A DNA stretch of 15,977 nucleotides from Candidatus Kuenenbacteria bacterium CG08_land_8_20_14_0_20_37_23 (lineage in GTDB: Bacteria; Patescibacteriota; Patescibacteriia; UBA2196; GWA2-42-15), in the NCBI GenBank assembly GCA_002778965.1, contig PEXX01000043.1:1-15977 (forward strand), in the 5' to 3' direction. The notes beneath the pieces are model-generated. The model searched no databases and was not told the DNA's origin. It saw only the letters and a program-made list of their open reading frames with translations. Of the stretch, positions 14,653-15,977 are shown piece after piece. Position 1 is the first letter of the stretch, and every line of letters begins with the position of its first letter. The position numbers and the translations under genes were made by a program.

Positions 14653-14963
14653 TTATATTATAGCATAAATTATTATTTTGAACAATTCATTGTATTCATT
14701 TATCTCTGCTCCAATGGCTTTTCTCCCTAATTCTTTAGCAACCTTTAAGAAAGTGCCGCTCCCGGCAAAGGGATCAACTACTAATTCGCCGGGTTTAGTT
14801 AAAATATCTATCAACGGAGACATACCGCTTTCGCTTTGTTGCCACTTATGGCTTGATTTTTCTCTTTCGCCAGATACTAAAACACCATAAGCCGGATAAC
14901 GCATCTTCTTTCTGCCTCTTTGGTAAATTTTTTATTTAATTGTTCATAAAAATCATATTTCAT
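14653..14963 (-). pseudogene. Remnant of a DNA methyltransferase (motif I half only, frameshifted)
   Basis: The clear part is an 83-residue frame at 14904-14653 with SSHKWQQSESGM, DILTKPGELVVDPFAGSGTF and ELGRKAIGAEIN. This is the C-terminal, S-adenosylmethionine-binding half (motif I, FAGSG) of a beta-class N6/N4 DNA methyltransferase. The catalytic (D/N/S)PP(Y/W) half that should precede it is absent. Upstream in another frame is a 28-codon ORF (14963-14877) beginning MKYDFYEQLNKKF. Its ATG overlaps the last codons and stop of the MT-A70 gene (14963-14953), so it would be translationally coupled. A single-base shift near 14905 would join it to the methyltransferase frame. Full-length enzymes have some 250-400 residues, so this is probably a decayed or truncated gene. 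The stop sits 3 nt from the RNA element. Confidence 0.65.
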
Positions 14964-15912
14964 TTCCATAATTATCCCAATTCTTTATTTTCTTCCGTGC
15001 AAATAATTCAATCCGCCGACCAGAAGTATAAAGTTTATCAATTAGATTTCTAAAGTATTCTGGCTTTTCAGAATGTTTGGTTCTTTCAATACTTATTACA
15101 CTATCATACAATTTTTTCTCATCCGGCAAGCAACTATGTTTTGTTGCCACCAATAAAAATTCGTGTCGGACTGAATTATAATAGCCAAAATTGTGTTTTA
15201 CTTTATCCCACACAAATGAAGTTTTATACTTAAAACCCCAACTATTTATTATCTTAAAAGCATCTTCCAAAACTGGGGAAGTTACCCATAAAAACAACAC
15301 AGCATTTTCTTCTGTAATATCTTTAACTGGTAGAGCACAAATTTCTTCTATGGCCATTGTCGGATAATGCCTTTCAGCGTGTCCATATTCATCAAGCCCG
15401 CTATTACCATAACTCCACGGCGGATCGGCATATATAATTCTGTATTTCTTTTCTGGTAATTCAGGGGTTTCCGTTGGTTGAGGTCGTTTTAATTGTCTGG
15501 CTAATCTGACAACTCCCATCGTGGTCAATTCTTGGTTGCTGGCTTTAACTTCCTGAATATGCTTCTCAAATTCTTTTTCGGGTAGGGAGGCGATGGCTTC
15601 ATAACGCTCGTGATGCTGGATGCCGAGTTGTTTGAGAGACAACTTCTTCCCATCGTGGGACGAAGTTAAATCACTTCTGTTTCCTTGTTTTATCGGTAAT
15701 TCTCTGCTTAATTCACCAATTCTCCGCTCGGCGCGCAACTTAATGTCCGCCGCATTATTCTGTACCTCCAATCCGTCTTTGGCTTGCTGGTAATAAGCAC
15801 GCACCGCTTCGGCTCGGTCTCGGATGTCTTTAAGCACATCAATCCTCGTGCATTGAGCCACAGCCAATTTGGCTTTTTCCCAATTATTTAAAATGATTAG
15901 TTGGTTAATCAT
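14953..15912 (-). CDS. MT-A70-family N6-adenine methyltransferase
   Basis: The enzyme (319 aa) transfers a methyl group from S-adenosylmethionine to adenine N6, in DNA for most bacterial and phage members. The catalytic motif DPPW is at residues 163-166 (IIYADPPWSYGN). It is followed by HYPTM, the AVLFLWVTSP strand near 204-213, WGFKYKTSFVWDK (225-237), and the C-terminal signature SGRRIELFARK ending near WDNYGNE. The N-terminal half (about 1-145) is helical and charged (DVLKDIRDRAEAVRAYY, AERRIGELSRE), resembling a DNA-binding or adaptor region that often precedes this domain in phage and plasmid enzymes. The start ATG at 15912 has AGGTAG about 8 nt upstream, the nearest thing to a Shine-Dalgarno in the window, in contrast to the host genes. 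It is the first gene of a coupled pair with the methyltransferase remnant. No restriction endonuclease is seen nearby. Confidence 0.9.
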   Translation of the reverse strand: MINQLIILNNWEKAKLAVAQCTRIDVLKDIRDRAEAVRAYYQQAKDGLEVQNNAADIKLRAERRIGELSRELPIKQGNRSDLTSSHDGKKLSLKQLGIQHHERYEAIASLPEKEFEKHIQEVKASNQELTTMGVVRLARQLKRPQPTETPELPEKKYRIIYADPPWSYGNSGLDEYGHAERHYPTMAIEEICALPVKDITEENAVLFLWVTSPVLEDAFKIINSWGFKYKTSFVWDKVKHNFGYYNSVRHEFLLVATKHSCLPDEKKLYDSVISIERTKHSEKPEYFRNLIDKLYTSGRRIELFARKKIKNWDNYGNEI

Positions 15913-15977
15913 AAAATATGCTACCTGATACTACTGGCAAGACATTGTTTTTTTGAGGGGGGATTATCTCACCGTTT

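Larger units (their letters stand above)
12820..15977. mobile_element. Left part of a tRNA-Gln-integrated element (boundary approximate, right end outside window)
   Basis: Gene orientation flips at the tRNA. All genes to its right lie on the minus strand and are of accessory type: a large serine recombinase, a methyltransferase remnant and an MT-A70 methyltransferase. The integrase gene abuts the 3' half of an intact tRNA, the usual geometry for site-specific integration, so the left attachment core should lie in roughly 12820-12850. The exact crossover is not readable, because the second attachment copy is not in this window: I find no repeat of the tRNA 3' end before 15977. It could be a phage-like, plasmid-like or other integrative element; no structural or conjugation genes are seen here. 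Confidence 0.6.

Noticed and set aside
14877..14963. Independent 28-codon gene beginning MKYDFYEQ
   Set aside because: It is more simply the frameshifted start of the methyltransferase remnant; no family is recognisable in it.
15913..15977. Right attachment site or second element end near the window edge
   Set aside because: No repeat of the tRNA-Gln 3' end is present; this is only the leader of the MT-A70 gene.
1..15977. CRISPR array or TGA recoding
   Set aside because: No regularly spaced direct repeats are seen, and TGA terminates mreC, proS and rseP at normal family lengths.

Overview
The window looks like a chromosomal stretch of an AT-rich, compact bacterial genome, most likely a Candidate Phyla Radiation (Patescibacteria, Parcubacteria-like) organism. 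The grounds are short spacers, almost no Shine-Dalgarno sequences, a 411-residue prolyl-tRNA synthetase without the bacterial editing insert, frr followed directly by rseP and proS with no isoprenoid or phospholipid genes between them, and a conserved hypothetical protein of a type I associate with these bacteria. That last point is from memory, and the lineage call is an inference. TGA is used as a stop (mreC, proS, rseP), which argues against the recoded Gracilibacteria/SR1 lineages.

Layout. Positions 19-12712 are a co-oriented (+) housekeeping block: clamp-loader delta' (holB), a secreted seven-repeat Asp-box lipoprotein, ribosome recycling factor (frr), site-2 protease (rseP), prolyl-tRNA synthetase (proS), the cell-elongation cluster mreB-mreC-mreD-mrdA (PBP2), a hypothetical protein with a duplicated beta-rich domain, and dnaX (tau/gamma clamp loader). 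A MITE-like element of 108 bp with 18-bp inverted ends and a 5-bp target duplication sits between mreC and mreD. A TTGACA-17-TAAAAT promoter precedes the hypothetical gene, and an intrinsic terminator follows it.

At 12777-12850 lies an intact tRNA-Gln (anticodon CTG). From there to the right edge the genes lie on the minus strand and look like the left part of an integrative element: a large serine recombinase whose reading frame runs antisense through the whole tRNA, a 123-nt structured RNA candidate with a terminator-like pseudoknot just upstream of the recombinase, the C-terminal remnant of a DNA methyltransferase, and a complete MT-A70-family adenine methyltransferase. The right attachment site is outside the window.

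How the genes fit together. HolB and DnaX are two subunits of the same polymerase III clamp loader. MreB, MreC, MreD and PBP2 form the side-wall elongation machine. Frr and ProS serve translation. The minus-strand segment is accessory DNA carrying its own integrase and methylation functions.

The strongest candidates for something undescribed are the RNA structure at 14528-14650, which may control the recombinase, and the MITE-like element at 7136-7243. No gene-free stretch exceeds 300 bases. The longest are 7130-7314 (holds the MITE-like element) and 14512-14652 (holds the RNA element).
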